A stretch of DNA of 64,000 nt from Cystobasidiopsis lactophilus (taxonomy: Eukaryota > Basidiomycota > Agaricostilbomycetes > Agaricostilbales > Chionosphaeraceae): contig BCIO01000001.1 of assembly GCA_001599975.1 (NCBI GenBank), forward strand, positions 806,001-870,000, read 5' to 3'. Each line of letters opens with the position of its first letter. Position 1 is the first letter of the stretch. The notes under the pieces were generated by a model. That model did no database searches and was not told the origin of the DNA. It worked only from the letters and a program-made list of their open reading frames with translations. Below are positions 13,655 to 24,911 of the stretch, one piece after another. The position numbers and the translations under genes are program-made.

Positions 13655-16600
13655 TTAGAGCTTGTCGTAGTAGTTGCTGCGTGAAGAATGCAAGTCAGTC
13701 TCGTATCACCAGGCGGCCAACAAGAGAAAACGCACTCCAAGCCCGGCTGTGGCGACCGAAATGTAAGGACAACCATCTGAAGAGTATAGAGGAGAAATGG
13801 CACGCACAATTTCGGGCTTCAACCCCTTGCGTTTCCTGATCTCGGTGACGATTGCCTCGAGCTTGGAACCCTTCTCGAGCGGCGTGCCGTTCATTGTTGC
13901 CCAATGGTCGAACACCATTTCTGTAAACAACGTCAAGACCCTTCGACCAGAATCGTCCGAGCGAAAAACTCACGAGGGAAAGCCTGGCCACCAGTCGCCT
14001 GGCGCAGGTCACCGTTGAAGCCGAAAGACTCGGAGACAGGGAGGTACGCCTTGACGGTGTACATGGGCGTGCCCGGGCGCTGCTCCTCGGAGAAGACCAT
14101 GCCGCGCTTCCTGTTGAGCACGGAGTAGATGCCGCCCAAAGCGTTCTCGGGGCACTGGGTCTCGACCATGAAGACGGGCTCTTGGAGACCGGGGGTAGCC
14201 AGCAACGAAGCGGCGTAGATAACACGACGAGTTGTTGGGATGATCTGTCCACCACCACGGTGGATGGCATCGGTGTGAAGGGTCACATCAATGACTGCAA
14301 GGAAGAATAAATATTGATTGCGTGGCGATCAAGAAGACAGCTTGGCTCACCGTTGAAGCGAGTGCCACGCATGTTCTCCTCGGCGCAGACACCTTCCTTG
14401 GTCGCCCACTGGAAGGCAGCAACGCAAGAATCCTTGATTTCGTTGAGGTATTGGACACCCTTGGTGATATCGACCAAGAAGTTAGGGCCAGAGCCGTCGG
14501 GACCCTTTAGGCAAGAAGAACTATAAGAAAAAAGGACAGGCCAGCAATCACGAATCAACCTACGAAACACCAAATCTTTCGCGCATCGGTGACATCCCAG
14601 CCGTACTCGTCGGCCAAAAGGCGGGCACGGATCTTGACATCATCTCTTGGGCCGACCTTGCCGGACTCGATGTCCTTAGAGAGCTCCTCGCCGAGAGGCT
14701 CGGCCTTCACCCAAAGACGGTTGTGCTTGTTCTGCGACTTGGACAGGGCGACCATGGACGACTCGGCCTGGACGGTCTCGCGGTAGCCGACGACGGGCGC
14801 CGACTTCTTGAGCGGGATACCGGCGTGATCCTCCTCGAGATCCTTCAAGCAAATTTCCAAATGGAGTTCACCGGCACCGGCGACAATGTGTTCACCGGTC
14901 TCGTTGATCCATGTCTGGACGCAAGGGTCGGACTTGGAGAGGCGCTTCAAGCCTTCGACAAGCTTGGGCAGGTCGTTGGCGTTCTGGACCTCGACGGCGA
15001 CTTGCACGACGGGCGAGACGGAGAACTGCGCAGGAGACATTGGTTAATGGGGATCAAGGGCCATATAAAAAAGGGCGCGCACCTTCATGACCTTCATGTT
15101 GTGTGCGACCTCAGAGGTGGTGAGGGTGCCAGACTTGAGCAAGAACTGGTCGACACCGACCAAGCCGATGATGTTGCCGGCCGGGCAGTCCTCGATGGGC
15201 TCGACGGTACGGCCCATCATGAGCACGGTGCGCTGGACAGACTTGACAGAGAGGTCGTTCTTCGAGCCGGGCTGGTAGTTGGGGCCCTGGATGCGGATCT
15301 TGGGGCCAGCCTTGACAGTGCCGGAGAAGACACGGCCGAAAGCGTAGAAGCGGCCCTTGTCAGAGGTGGGCACCATTTTCTGCGTGTCAGGTTTGGGTGA
15401 GCAATGTTCTAGGGCGTGCGACGAAGAAAGCAGACGCACAGAAACGTAAAGCATGAGGGGACCCTTGGGGTCGCAATCCCTGATGGCGACGGCGCACTCG
15501 TCGTCCATGGGGCCTTCGTAAAGGGTCTCGACACGGCTGTGGGATCAGGATTAATCAATCAAATATTCGATAAAGCAATCAGCGCGAAAACCCACTATCG
15601 CTGGGCGGTTTCGGGCGAAGGGAGGTTGATGATGATCATCTCGAGGAGGGAGTCGCCGGCGGGCAAGAACTTCTTCATAATGACCTTGAGGAGAGCCTTG
15701 CCCTCGAGCTCCTTCTCGTCAGCCTTGAGGACGATCTCGAGCTTCTCAAGCATGGGCTCGATCGAGGCCTTCTTGAAGTTCATGCAGGCGTCGAAGATCT
15801 TGAAAATGGGGTCCAAAACGAACATGCTGTAGGTGGAGGATCGCTCAGACTCCTGGATCACAATATCCATGAAAGTGCCGACTCACTTGAATGCACGCTC
15901 AAGAGGCTTGCCATCGGCGTCGTTGGCGGTCTTGACCCACTTCTTGGTCTTGGGGTTGAAGTAGTTGTCGCCCCTGTAGAGCGCAGGCGTCAGGATGGCT
16001 CATATCGCCGAACGATTTAACAACGCCCGACTCACCATAGGCGGGCCATCATCTTGGTCTTGTCAGTGCCGAACTTGTTGGCGTATCGGGTGGCAAAGTT
16101 GCGGATGGAAAAAGCCCAGCCGTGGAGACCGGAGCCGAAAGCGACGGTGCCCTTCTCGGGGTAGACCTGGACATCGCCGAGAGCCTTGTCGTTGTAGGTG
16201 GAGATGATGACATTGACGGACTCGACGGTACGGCAGAAGGACTGGTAAAGGTCCTCCTTGCCGACCTGGAGCTCGAGCAAGGCGCGGTCGACCTTGTTGA
16301 TGATGACGACGGGCTTGATGCGCTCGGTCAAAGCTTGACGGAGCACAGTCTCGGTCTGGACGCAGACACCGTCAACGCAGTCGACGACGACCAAAGCACC
16401 GTCTGTGACACGGAGGGCGGCCGTGACCTCAGACGAGAAATCAACGTGACCGGGCGAGTCGATCAGGTTGATCAAGAACTCGCTGCCTGTTCGGCGGTCA
16501 GCGGCTGCTCAATATGGTCAAGGCAAAGCCACGAACCAACGGTGTTCTGCTTAATGTCCTTGACGTCCTCCTCGGGCATCTCAAAGTACATGGAGATGGC

Positions 16601-17208
16601 GGTCGACTTGATGGTGATGCCGCGCTCCTTCTCGTCATCGCGAGTGTCGGTGTAGCGCATGTCGCCGGCCTTGGCCGAGGCGATAATGCCGGCCTTTTGG
16701 ACGAGCGAATCGGTCAGGGTGGACTTGCCGTGATCGACTGTTGCGGTCGCCACCACGTTTAGAAATCGGCCTCTTTGAAAAGGCTGCAGTGACGAATGGG
16801 GCTCACCGTGTGCAATGACCGAAATGTTGCGGATGCTGTGCGATAGAGCGCGTTAAAAAGGCCACAAGGGCTAGAGGAAACCGTGAAACACACTTGGACG
16901 CTGCAGGGTGCCAACGCCAGTCAGCTTTAAGCGCCTGGCCCGCAGAGGCTTGGGAGCGACGTACCCTTGTCCATGAGCTGGCGCATCTGATCTGTGAGCG
17001 TGCAGAGGCATCAAGTCAGCACGAGCGGCCTCGATGCAGCGGCCAGCGACAGGGGCAGCAGCGCCGTAAATTTTGCTTCGCTCGGCTCGCTCGCCCCCGA
17101 GCTGGCCTGACTGCGAATGGCTGGAAGACTTGCCGACTGTGAAACTGTGTATCCTGTCAGCCCAGAGCACGCCAGGCAGCACGCAGGAGAGGCTACGCAC
17201 TTGACCAT
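13655..17208 (-). CDS. EFT2: translation elongation factor 2
   Basis: GTPase that moves tRNA and mRNA through the ribosome. About 17 exons rebuild [18 protein letters not shown], then [20 protein letters not shown] (P-loop), [16 protein letters not shown] (switch I), [14 protein letters not shown] (G3), [12 protein letters not shown] (G4) and, near the C-terminus, [20 protein letters not shown], which carries the diphthamide histidine. The end is KPEIPGLDNYYDKL. Coding pieces are tiny at both ends: exon 1 is 8 nt (17201-17208), exon 2 is 11 nt (17134-17144), exon 3 is 27 nt (16965-16991), exon 4 is 7 nt (16894-16900), the penultimate exon is 11 nt (13736-13746) and the last 22 nt (13655-13676). 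The intron after exon 2 starts GCAAGT, a GC-AG intron. The 7 nt exon and the GC donor were chosen because they restore the invariant protein sequence in phase. Confidence 0.96.
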
Positions 17209-17554
17209 GTTGGGCAGCAAATTTCAGAGGCGATTTGGGTGCAAAAAGCTGTCTAAAAAGGATTGAACGCTTCGGTTCCTGTCCAAGAAGGTCAGCGCCG
17301 GTTCTAGCAAATCCTCGATGACTCATAAATAGGCTCACTTGTCTCCTCTCTCCTGGAGCCGGAAGCGAGATCGACTCGAAGAGCTGGCAGCAGCGCTTTC
17401 CTCAAGCTGAGTTGAGAGCAAGCCGAAACTTATGGTGCAAGGTTCGATGGCGTCTAGAGCTTCCAGACACCATTGCGTATCTTTGCAAGTGTCATAGAAT
17501 AGAGTCTATGGGAGAGCGAAGACGCAGAGAAAGCACGACACCTGGAAGTCAAAC

Positions 17555-18219
17555 TCAACGACGCCATCAATTTGCCACCACCGTTGAATGTCCCAAGTAA
17601 CACGGCCGACCCTGAGGATAAGACGAATATTGGTCAGGTGAGGAAATTGCACGTCTGAGAGCGGTCTGGGCTGAGATCATCGTAAAGGTCGGACGAGGTC
17701 ACACGCACTGCTTGCCTTGGACTGGTGGCGAGTTTGCTCGAATCATGCTAGATTATCCCATGGTGAGCGTGTCGTGTGTGCTTTCCGAAAGAGCATCTAG
17801 AAACCCACAATTTGGCCTTTCTCATGCAGAAAAAAAAATCAGCCGTTGCGACTTCTCTAAGGCGGGGACCTCTCTTGCTCCCGTTCCGCCATCTGGTCCT
17901 GGTCTTTGGTTCGTCAGTCGAGTGCACCAGTGATAAGGTAAGAGGCCGTCTCTACCAGGGTTAAATTGATCTTCTCCTCTGTTTCCTCTTCTCTTCTTCT
18001 CCTCTCTCGCCTTCACCCTCCCAACGCTTCTCGGCGCTTGAGGGTTCGTCAGCTCTACCTCCCAGCCCACATCTCGGCCCATCCCCCAGCCCACGGCAGC
18101 CCAGGACAGGGTCATTGCCCCCTTGAGAGAGGGGTTGAGAAAGTGAGCTAAAAAAGGGGGCCTCAAGCGCTAGCTGAAGCTGGTCCATCCCTGTCCTTCG
18201 TCGCCAACGTTTCGGCTCT
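17555..18219 (+). repeat. inverted-duplication arm B
   Basis: Second copy of the segment at 9841-10528, in the opposite orientation; it begins about 350 bp upstream of the EF-2 start codon. Read on the plus strand, the part before the shared block is open (ESEDAEKARHLEVKLNDAIN, then LPPPLNVPSN) and leads into ADPEDKTNIGQ followed by GTGAGG. If that GT is not used, both copies reach a TGA after a few codons ending H-V. A second GT..AG pair (CCCATG|gtgagcgtg ... catgcag) is present here, while arm A has CATGCG at the acceptor position. Either the two arms are degenerating copies of a short gene, or the conserved element is not protein-coding. Confidence 0.8.
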
Positions 18220-18730
18220 CCTCGAAATGACCCATCTCATCGACCATATGCTTTCTGGCGTCTTCAGTGCCCCTCTCCGCTGTCCATGGTCGACTTCTCG
18301 GCGTGGACTGACTAGCCGATTGTGGAGCATGTGTTGTAACCGTTGGCCTGGGTTTGTGACATATCAGGATCAGAGCACCAGTCCAAGGTGCTTTTAAAGA
18401 TGAGTAGAAGCAGAGCGTGAGCAGCCCGAATGCTGTGGTGATGGCGAAAGACGAACAAGACATAGCCGCAGGCGATCTCCCTGCATTGACATAGCTCGGC
18501 CGAGCAAACTACCGATGGAATCGAAACCAAGGGACCAACAGGTAGAGCACACCGTGCACGACGCCGGCAGCATGCCATTAACCAAAGAAAAGCGAGCCAA
18601 AGTTTTCAGCGACTGACTGTTTGCCAAGGGGTGGGTTGGACCAGGCCTGGTTTAATACAGTCTTGTGAAGTTAGGGCAGGCAATCAACGGGAGGGGCGAA
18701 GGCAGCGCAGACTGTCTCCTGCAACGACCT
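18220..18730. other. no firm gene; hydrophobic minus-strand frame with a stop
   Basis: On the minus strand, roughly 18650-18312, a frame reads NPPLGKQSVAENFGSLFFG, a TAA, then WHAAGVVHGVLYLLVPWFRF. After a possible intron (donor GTAGTT, acceptor near 18490) it reads EIACGYVLFVF, then RAAHALLLLIF, and stops at TAG after STIG. It could be the remnant of a membrane-protein gene or chance hydrophobicity. No start codon or family is evident, so I do not call a CDS. Confidence 0.3.
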
Positions 18731-19882
18731 TCACGACTCCAAGAGGAAAGCCTGCACCTTATGCTGATTGCCCAAAAGTCGACGGTCGCCACATTTCTCA
18801 GACAGAAGCGTGAACAGTCGTCCTGTCTCTTCATCTTGCCCATCACCCATGTCCTCCGGTGTTCCATCAAAGTATTCGAGCCGCACTATCTGTGACGGCA
18901 GCGAAGCGCAGAGCCAATCCACCTTCTCCTCTGAGGCCTCCATCTCTTCGAGATTGACAGACAAGAACTTCAGCTCTTGCTTGCAGGCAACGAAACGCCA
19001 TGTTGCGTCGTCGAGACAACATTCGGCAATCTCGAGATGCGACAATTTGGCGCTGGCGACGAGATCGTAGATGCTCGAAACGGCGCGAGGATACCGCCCA
19101 ACATCCCAAGGTGCAATCGAAAGTATCTGGAGGCTAGGGGAGCTCCTAAGCAAGTTGGTGATGCCCTCTTCTGACGCCGACGAGGTGAACGGGAGCAGGA
19201 GCCCAATGCTGGATAAGTTTGCCCTATGGAGCAAGAAACCTTCGAATTGCCGCCGAAAGCCAACGAAGGTCATATCCCGGTCCTGGATTTCACCATCTGG
19301 CAATTCAAGGACGCCGGGCTCGTTCACATATTTCACGGTGAGCTGGCGCAGGTTGGGAAAGAAAACGGGTTGGAGGATTTGGCTGGCATCGTCGTCTTCG
19401 CAGATTAGATAGGCTGAGTCGATCTTGGCTACGTGGTTGAAGGAAGAGAGGAAGGATCGAAGGTGCGGCCAAGGAGCGTTGGAGACGAGAAGTTCCACTC
19501 GCTGCACGCAGTCCCAAGCGGAAAGCAGCTGATTCACGCTGTCCACCCAATGCTCTGCTGTGTCTGATCGCGTCCAGCCAAGTGCGTGGTTGCGCGGTTG
19601 CGAGAGGTCGAGCCGCAAGCGTTTTGTGACCGAGTTTGGGCGATTCGCGGCGGCATTCAGCCAAGGCAAGCCAAGCTCGGCTAGACCGACATTGATGTCA
19701 ACATCCACCTTTGCCCATAGAGCGGAGTAGACGATAGTAGAGAGTGAACGACATATGACAAGCTGAGCAAGCCGCCATGATTGTACGACGAGTCGACTCT
19801 CGGCAACGTCAATCTTCACTCCGCAAGGAGGCGGCTTTGAGGACTCGGTGGGCACCTCGAGAGAGCTGCTTGAGGTCTGCAT
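18731..19882 (-). CDS. LRR/F-box-like protein, unknown function
   Basis: A single uninterrupted ORF of 383 residues from ATG 19882, unusual here because almost all neighbours have introns. It has irregular leucine-rich segments: FFPNLRQLTVKYVNEPG, LHRANLSSIGLLLPF, LLRSSPSLQILSIAPWDVG, LVASAKLSHLEIAECCLDD and KQELKFLSVNLEEME. This is the pattern of the expanded fungal LRR proteins that often follow an F-box. No clear F-box is seen in the N-terminal 60 residues (ESRLVVQSWRLAQLVICRSL is the nearest helical region). A substrate-adaptor role is only a guess. The lack of introns suggests either a young gene or a retro-copied origin. Confidence 0.7.
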   Translation of the reverse strand: MQTSSSSLEVPTESSKPPPCGVKIDVAESRLVVQSWRLAQLVICRSLSTIVYSALWAKVDVDINVGLAELGLPWLNAAANRPNSVTKRLRLDLSQPRNHALGWTRSDTAEHWVDSVNQLLSAWDCVQRVELLVSNAPWPHLRSFLSSFNHVAKIDSAYLICEDDDASQILQPVFFPNLRQLTVKYVNEPGVLELPDGEIQDRDMTFVGFRRQFEGFLLHRANLSSIGLLLPFTSSASEEGITNLLRSSPSLQILSIAPWDVGRYPRAVSSIYDLVASAKLSHLEIAECCLDDATWRFVACKQELKFLSVNLEEMEASEEKVDWLCASLPSQIVRLEYFDGTPEDMGDGQDEETGRLFTLLSEKCGDRRLLGNQHKVQAFLLES

Positions 19883-20248
19883 GACGAGCCAAAAAATGTA
19901 ATGGAGGCATTCGGCAGGCAGGGACAGGAGTTGCGCCTAGTCGTTCGTTCGCGTTCGCCTCTCAGCGTAGCTGAGCTGTCGAAGTACAGATACACACACC
20001 ATTTTGAAAAGTCAGAGTCAAAAGCGAGCTATTAGAGCTTATTAGAGAGTCGTGGAGCCATCCAACGATCAAAAGGTGGTGGCAAACTTTCCCGCAAGCA
20101 CCCTCATTCTAGCACAAGTGGGAAGAATCATGTACGAGGCCAACCGCAAAGCTGATGGCTGATGACTGGTGTTTTCACTTGCATTGCAAGCTAAATATTG
20201 CCTTCCATGTTCCGCCTTCGCAACCCTTGACCCAGAGTGCCCAACATA
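19883..20248. other. intergenic
   Basis: Contains the upstream flank of the LRR-like gene and the 3' flank of the SLS1-like gene. No gene or conserved element is seen. Confidence 0.6.
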
Positions 20249-22944
20249 TCAAGACGTGCGTTGTAAAACTGCCATGAGCTCTGCGATAGTGCTGTCCACA
20301 TTGTTCGGGTTGTCGTGTAGGACCTGCGGGCATGGCAAGCTGAATTAAACGCTGCAGCGCTTGACGACGCCAGATTCCAGCCTCACCTGTACCTTAGACG
20401 ACCGCGAACCTCTGGACAGCCCCGCCACCAAATCGTACGCTTTCACCATTTGCCACTGGCCCGACTCGACCAAGCCAAACTCGGGAAAAAGCGAAGTGAT
20501 GCTGACTTTGATTTGAGCGGTGCGGGTGTGGGCATCAGAGACGAGCTTGAACGGTTCCCCTGCCTCGTGGATCACACGAGGGGCTGGAGCTTTGGCTAGT
20601 TCGGATGCTGTGGCAAAGGTCCTAGAGGGTCGTCGATTACATGAGCCTCGCACGACACCTGGTGCGGGTTGATTCGGACTCACTCAAAACCTTCATGATC
20701 AGGCAATGGCTCCCTCTTCGAAGCGACCAGCAATACGTCCATGGCTCTGCGCATAGGAAGTTTCTGGGTGAGACAGATTTGGAAAGCGCGGATGAGACAG
20801 GCACTCACTGATCGGGTAGAAAGACGCCAGCCTCCTTCCTCCTCTCCCGTTCAAAGCTCCAAGCTGACTGAGCCGATGCTCCCTCATCTAGAATGGGCAA
20901 AGTGGCTAGGATCCGCTCCGACGTTTTTGTCCCATCTGGCGGTCGGTTCAAAGGCACATAGACCAACTTCCGTGCCGTCGAGGCTTGGAAGTGGTACTTG
21001 CTCATGCCCTGCTTGATAGTAGGAATGGCAGACGAAGGCTGTATAGAGAGGATGCTGGAATTCGGATGGGGATCGTAGTGCTTGGAGAAGGGAAGGAAGT
21101 TGGGTCGGATGCCGGGGGCGAAGATGGGCCGCTGGTGCTCCAGAAGACTGGAGGCTAGTTCTGGAAAAGTGAGTGGGTCCGGCATGTCCGTCGAGTTGAG
21201 AGTCGGCAAGGAGAAGAGCAGATTGCCAAATCTGAGAGGGGCAGAGGCTTGCATCAGACAGCCCACGAGTCAAAAGGACTGCAATCTCACATTGAGCAAA
21301 GAGAAAAGCGACCAGGCACGTCATTCAAGCCCTCTTGTAGAGCTGAGGCGATACTCGCGGGAGATCTAAGGCAACACACCTGCAAGTCAGCTTGGGATCG
21401 TTGATCAGTTAGATGTCAAACCCCACCCCTCAAGCACAGGATAGATGTCCTGAAGCGTGTCATAAGCCAAGGTCATGCGATCAAAAGGCGTCGACACTCG
21501 GCTGGCCCGCCCGAAAAGCCCGCCCGCCCCCGGTTGCACCACCAAACTCTGTGGTGCCTCCCGCGGCACCAACGGGAAGAGATGGTAGCCAAACTCCGGG
21601 GTGGTCGTCGAAGAGCCAGCAAAATAGGTCCGGAGCTTGTCGGCGCGTTGCTGTGATTCACGAGCGGGTTCTTCAGCGACCGGGTAATCGGATTATGGGC
21701 GCACGAGAGCTCACCGCGGCAAAAGCCATGTCAAACAAGTCAATGGCTCGTTCGGCCTGTCCTTGTTTACGGTTTTGCCAAATCAACAAAGTGGACTTGA
21801 GAAATCAAACCTGCTCAGCTTTGCGGATGGCGAGCAAGTGTATGGTTGTCCACTCACCTGGTCTGGCCGCTCGATATAGGAAGCCGTCTTCAAAGCTACG
21901 CTCTGGATCAAGGTCGAGCTGATTTCCACATCGTCCGGCACTTCGAGCGTGGTCGATGCAATATGCTGGACGGCGGTGCTGGTTGTCAGCAGTCCTTCGT
22001 CAACTGTTTCAAGAAGGAAGCAGACCAACCTTCTGCTGGGACTTGACGACTTCGAGCACCTTCGCCACCGAATCTTCTGGCCCTTGGAGATGCAGCTTAG
22101 GCAGCGCGGTCGAGGTCGATTCGTTGTTGGGCATCTCGATCCGCTCTGAGACTAACGATGAAGCCGCTCTTTGTTGAACTATCAGTGATGGAGAACTTTT
22201 TCAGTTTGAGGCAAGAAAGAGGCCAAGTCGAAAAGCTAACCTAGTGGGTAGACCATGTAGAGGTCTCGTTGCGACAGCTCGATTTCTGAGTCAGAGATTT
22301 GGTCAGAGAGCGATGCAATGATGAATTTGGGCAGACAGAAACGCACCTTGATGCACCGACTTTGTCACATCCCTCTTGGCCGGCGTTTCGTCCCTCGTCA
22401 ACTCCTTCTTGAACAAATCCGGGTCCTTCCACGACCAACCCTTCTGATGTACCACCAGCAACCTGGCAACTTCCGACTTCGGCTTGGCCTGGAACCGGTC
22501 CTTCTTGACACCCATCTCCGTGCAGAACCTCCTAAGCTGGCGGACCGTAAAAGCGTTCTCCACCCTGGCCACCGCTTGATCAAACGTGTTGGCGTACCAC
22601 CTGACCTTCTCGTCCAGCGTCAAACGAGGGCCGGAGCGAGGCGTGGGGATCCGGAGCGAGTGAAAGGCGAGCGGCCTCAATCCCAAAAAATCTTCGAGTG
22701 TCGGCGTGCCATAGCTGGCCTTTCGCCGGGCTGGCTGCAGAGCGTCTTGTTCGAGGGACTGCTTGGCCCTCAATTGCTCTTGCAACCGAGCGGCAGCGCG
22801 GTCCAAGTTGGACTCTGGAGCATCATCGTTGATGCTGTTGCTGCTCGAGGGCGCGAGGGCGGACGCTGCGGCTGTTGATTGTTGCCGTCGCCCGGGTTTT
22901 AATCGAAGACATAAGGAGCAGCTATTGCTCAACGCCTTTTGCAT
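20249..22944 (-). CDS. SLS1: SLS1-like mitochondrial inner-membrane expression regulator
   Basis: ATG at 22944 gives a basic, Ser-rich presequence (QKALSNSCSLCLRLKPGRRQ). Exon 1 contains TLEDFLGLRPLAFHSLRIPT and AKPKSEVARLLVVHQKGWSW, matching the N-domain of fungal SLS1-type proteins, which couple mitochondrial translation to membrane assembly of respiratory subunits. Later exons read EIELSQRDLYMVYPL, LQGPEDSVAKVLEVVKSQQK (KH-like), HIASTTLEVPDDVEISSTLI, then ERAIDLFDMAFAA, FGYHLFPLVPREAPQSLVV, FGNLLFSLPTLNS, LPMRRAMDVLLVASKREPLP, IKVSITSLFPEFG and a last exon ending AELMAVLQRTS. About nine introns are inferred, all GT-AG. The family assignment rests on overall pattern and is less sure than the gene structure. 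Confidence 0.75.
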
Positions 22945-23391
22945 TCAAATCCAAGCCACAAATCAACGCCAATGATGCTGGATGCAGGCCAAGCAAAGAG
23001 GGCGCAATTTGTTTTGGTTCGGTGACCATGATCACCGCTTCCGGCTGTATTGGCTGCAGCTGCCTGAACTGCACCACTGACACCTGTACAGCACCTAGAT
23101 TGCGCGCGTGCATGGTCCTGTCGTATATCACTCGCCGCTCATCGGCTCTCTGGATCCTCCGCTGCTTTGGTCTGCCGACCTTGCTCAAAATCGCGTGGCC
23201 TTGCCGGACCTAATTCTTTTGCAAGCCTTGAAGCTCTGTAACTGCCAAAGTGGAACGATGCAGGGGCATGAAAATTCGAAACCAGGCACCCGCCCGTCCC
23301 TCAGGCAACAAGCAGCATAGGGCGATCCCCTTGCTCTCTATTTTGTGTATTTTGATCAAAACCACCACGCTCTGTGAATTCATATCAACCA
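22945..23391. other. divergent intergenic region
   Basis: 447 bp between the SLS1-like start (22944, minus) and the first plausible ATG of the next plus-strand gene. An unfound first exon carrying a signal peptide for that gene may lie here. Confidence 0.5.
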
Positions 23392-24252
23392 ATGGCCTGC
23401 TGGACCTCATACGGAAGCTCAATCGCCACCCAGGTCGTGACCCAAGTCTCATCGACCGTCGTGCCCGTTGTGCGTTGCCCTTCGCGTCTGCAATGTTGGC
23501 GCGAGGCTGATTGCTTCTGATAAAGGCTACTTCGACACTGAGCGGCTACAATGTGGCCTGCGCGTATCTGGCTACCGTCGATGATAACACAGGGCTGACT
23601 GCCACCGGCGTAAGCTCTTGCTGATCAATTCATTGGACGATACTCAGTCCTTGATAGTCAGGATGTGTTGTCGTGGACGCAACACCGACCGCCACCATTA
23701 CCGGCTACTCGACGCAATACAACACCAACATTCAGACGTCTTTCTCAACGTCTTGGTATTCCAGCGCCGTCAACTGCGCGCCATCTTCCTTCGTCACTTC
23801 CGTCCGCACCACTTCTTCCTCCTCTTCTGCCTCATCTTCAATCGCCGGCAACGAGGTAAGCCTACTTTTCATGCTTTGACCAAACTCACATTGAAAGGAT
23901 GTATTCGCAGCCCATTCTGAATGCGCCAGCATCATCACAAACTCACACCTCTACGCTTCCGATCGGTGCCATCGCAGGTGCCTCCGCCGCCGGTTTTGTC
24001 CTCCTCTTGCTTTTGGCCATCGGCATGGTCTTTTGCTACCGCCGCCAAAGTGCACTCGAGAAGCACACGGCATCTTCAGACGCTGTCGACGCAGCTTTGG
24101 CCAACATGTCCAGCCCAAAGGTGGAGGAGGTGGACGAGAAGGAGGAGCTCGACACAGTCGATCTAGACGAGGAATGGCATCCGCGCCCGTCCAGAACTCA
24201 AAGGCTGTCCTCATACTACCCTCACTACATCGCGGATTATTCGTTGCAATAG
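23392..24252 (+). CDS. Ser/Thr-rich single-pass membrane protein (sensor-like)
   Basis: Exons read MACWTSYGSSIATQVVTQVS, then ATSTLSGYNVACAYLATVDD, then ATPTATITGYSTQYNTNIQT, SVRTTSSSSSASSSIAGNE and finally LPIGAIAGASAAGFVLLLLL with AIGMVFCYRRQ and an acidic cytoplasmic tail ending YIADYSLQ. A Ser/Thr-rich ectodomain, one TM helix and a basic stop-transfer are typical of fungal wall-stress sensors and similar surface proteins. Two junctions are good (GTAAGC..attcgcag before the TM exon); the junction near 23660 does not give clean phase. No signal peptide is seen at 23392, so the true start may be in an upstream exon. Confidence 0.6.
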
Positions 24253-24374
24253 AATTCTTGAGCCCATGAGTGTCCAAACGTTGCACCGGCTTCTGCGCCA
24301 AAATTTTGGATCCCTTGAAGTTCCCTTGACCTGTGCCCGTCGTCTGAAGTGTCTTAAGGGTTCATTCCGTGGCC

Positions 24375-24911
24375 ATGTCGAGCATCAATGGCAGCGGAGA
24401 GGCCGGTGTGATCCCCAGCAAGCAGGCCGCGCTGCTCATCAACCGCGTGCACACCGAGGTCTGCGCGCAAGCCTTTTCCGACCGCATCCTCGTTCTCGTC
24501 ACCCAGCTCAACAAAGTTGGCTCTCTGGTGCAAGTGACTGCTTCTGCACATTCCCAAACCCTGGCATCCTTGTCGTCCAGGCCGGCAGCCATGCCCGAGC
24601 TGGCCGCGCTCAATCTGCCCAATCCTTCCAACGCGGCCTACACCTTGACTCCTCTGCTCGGAAAAGCGCCAGACGACCGAACTCAGCTGCTACATGACTT
24701 GTACGCAAACCAGATCGCCAGCATCGTCTTCCAGCGAGCGGGCAATGGCCGACCAAGCCACATCCCTCCCTTTGAAGGCCGCTCGGTTGTCGTGGGCTTG
24801 GCTTTAAAACCTGCTACACAGCAAGAGGAGGACGACTTGGACATCTCGAGCCTGGAGAGGAGCACATTCGCTCAGGTTTTGCAAATGGTGTTAGACTGCC
24901 AAGTCTGGTAA
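24375..24911 (+). CDS. proteasome assembly chaperone 3 (PAC3/PSMG3 family)
   Basis: A single-exon ORF of 178 residues. The segment INRVHTEVCAQAFSDRILVL, then VTQLNKVGSLVQV, matches the N-terminal half of PSMG3 (conserved T-E-V-C..F.D.I.V.VTQ..K.G.LV). The C-terminus ends QMVLDCQVW, the family's characteristic CQVW end. The middle (TPLLGKAPDDRTQLLHDLYA, then IASIVF) matches the second beta-sheet region. PAC3 pairs with PAC4 to guide assembly of the 20S alpha ring in the cytosol. Met at 24375 is chosen over the one two codons earlier by homologue length; either is possible. An insert of about 35 residues (NGRPSHIPPFEGRSVVVG region) lengthens it relative to the roughly 122-residue human protein. 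Confidence 0.85.
   Translation: MSSINGSGEAGVIPSKQAALLINRVHTEVCAQAFSDRILVLVTQLNKVGSLVQVTASAHSQTLASLSSRPAAMPELAALNLPNPSNAAYTLTPLLGKAPDDRTQLLHDLYANQIASIVFQRAGNGRPSHIPPFEGRSVVVGLALKPATQQEEDDLDISSLERSTFAQVLQMVLDCQVW

Noticed and set aside
14723-16655. Long plus-strand frames antisense to EF-2 (up to 225 codons)
   Set aside because: Shadow frames produced by strong codon bias of a highly expressed gene on the minus strand.
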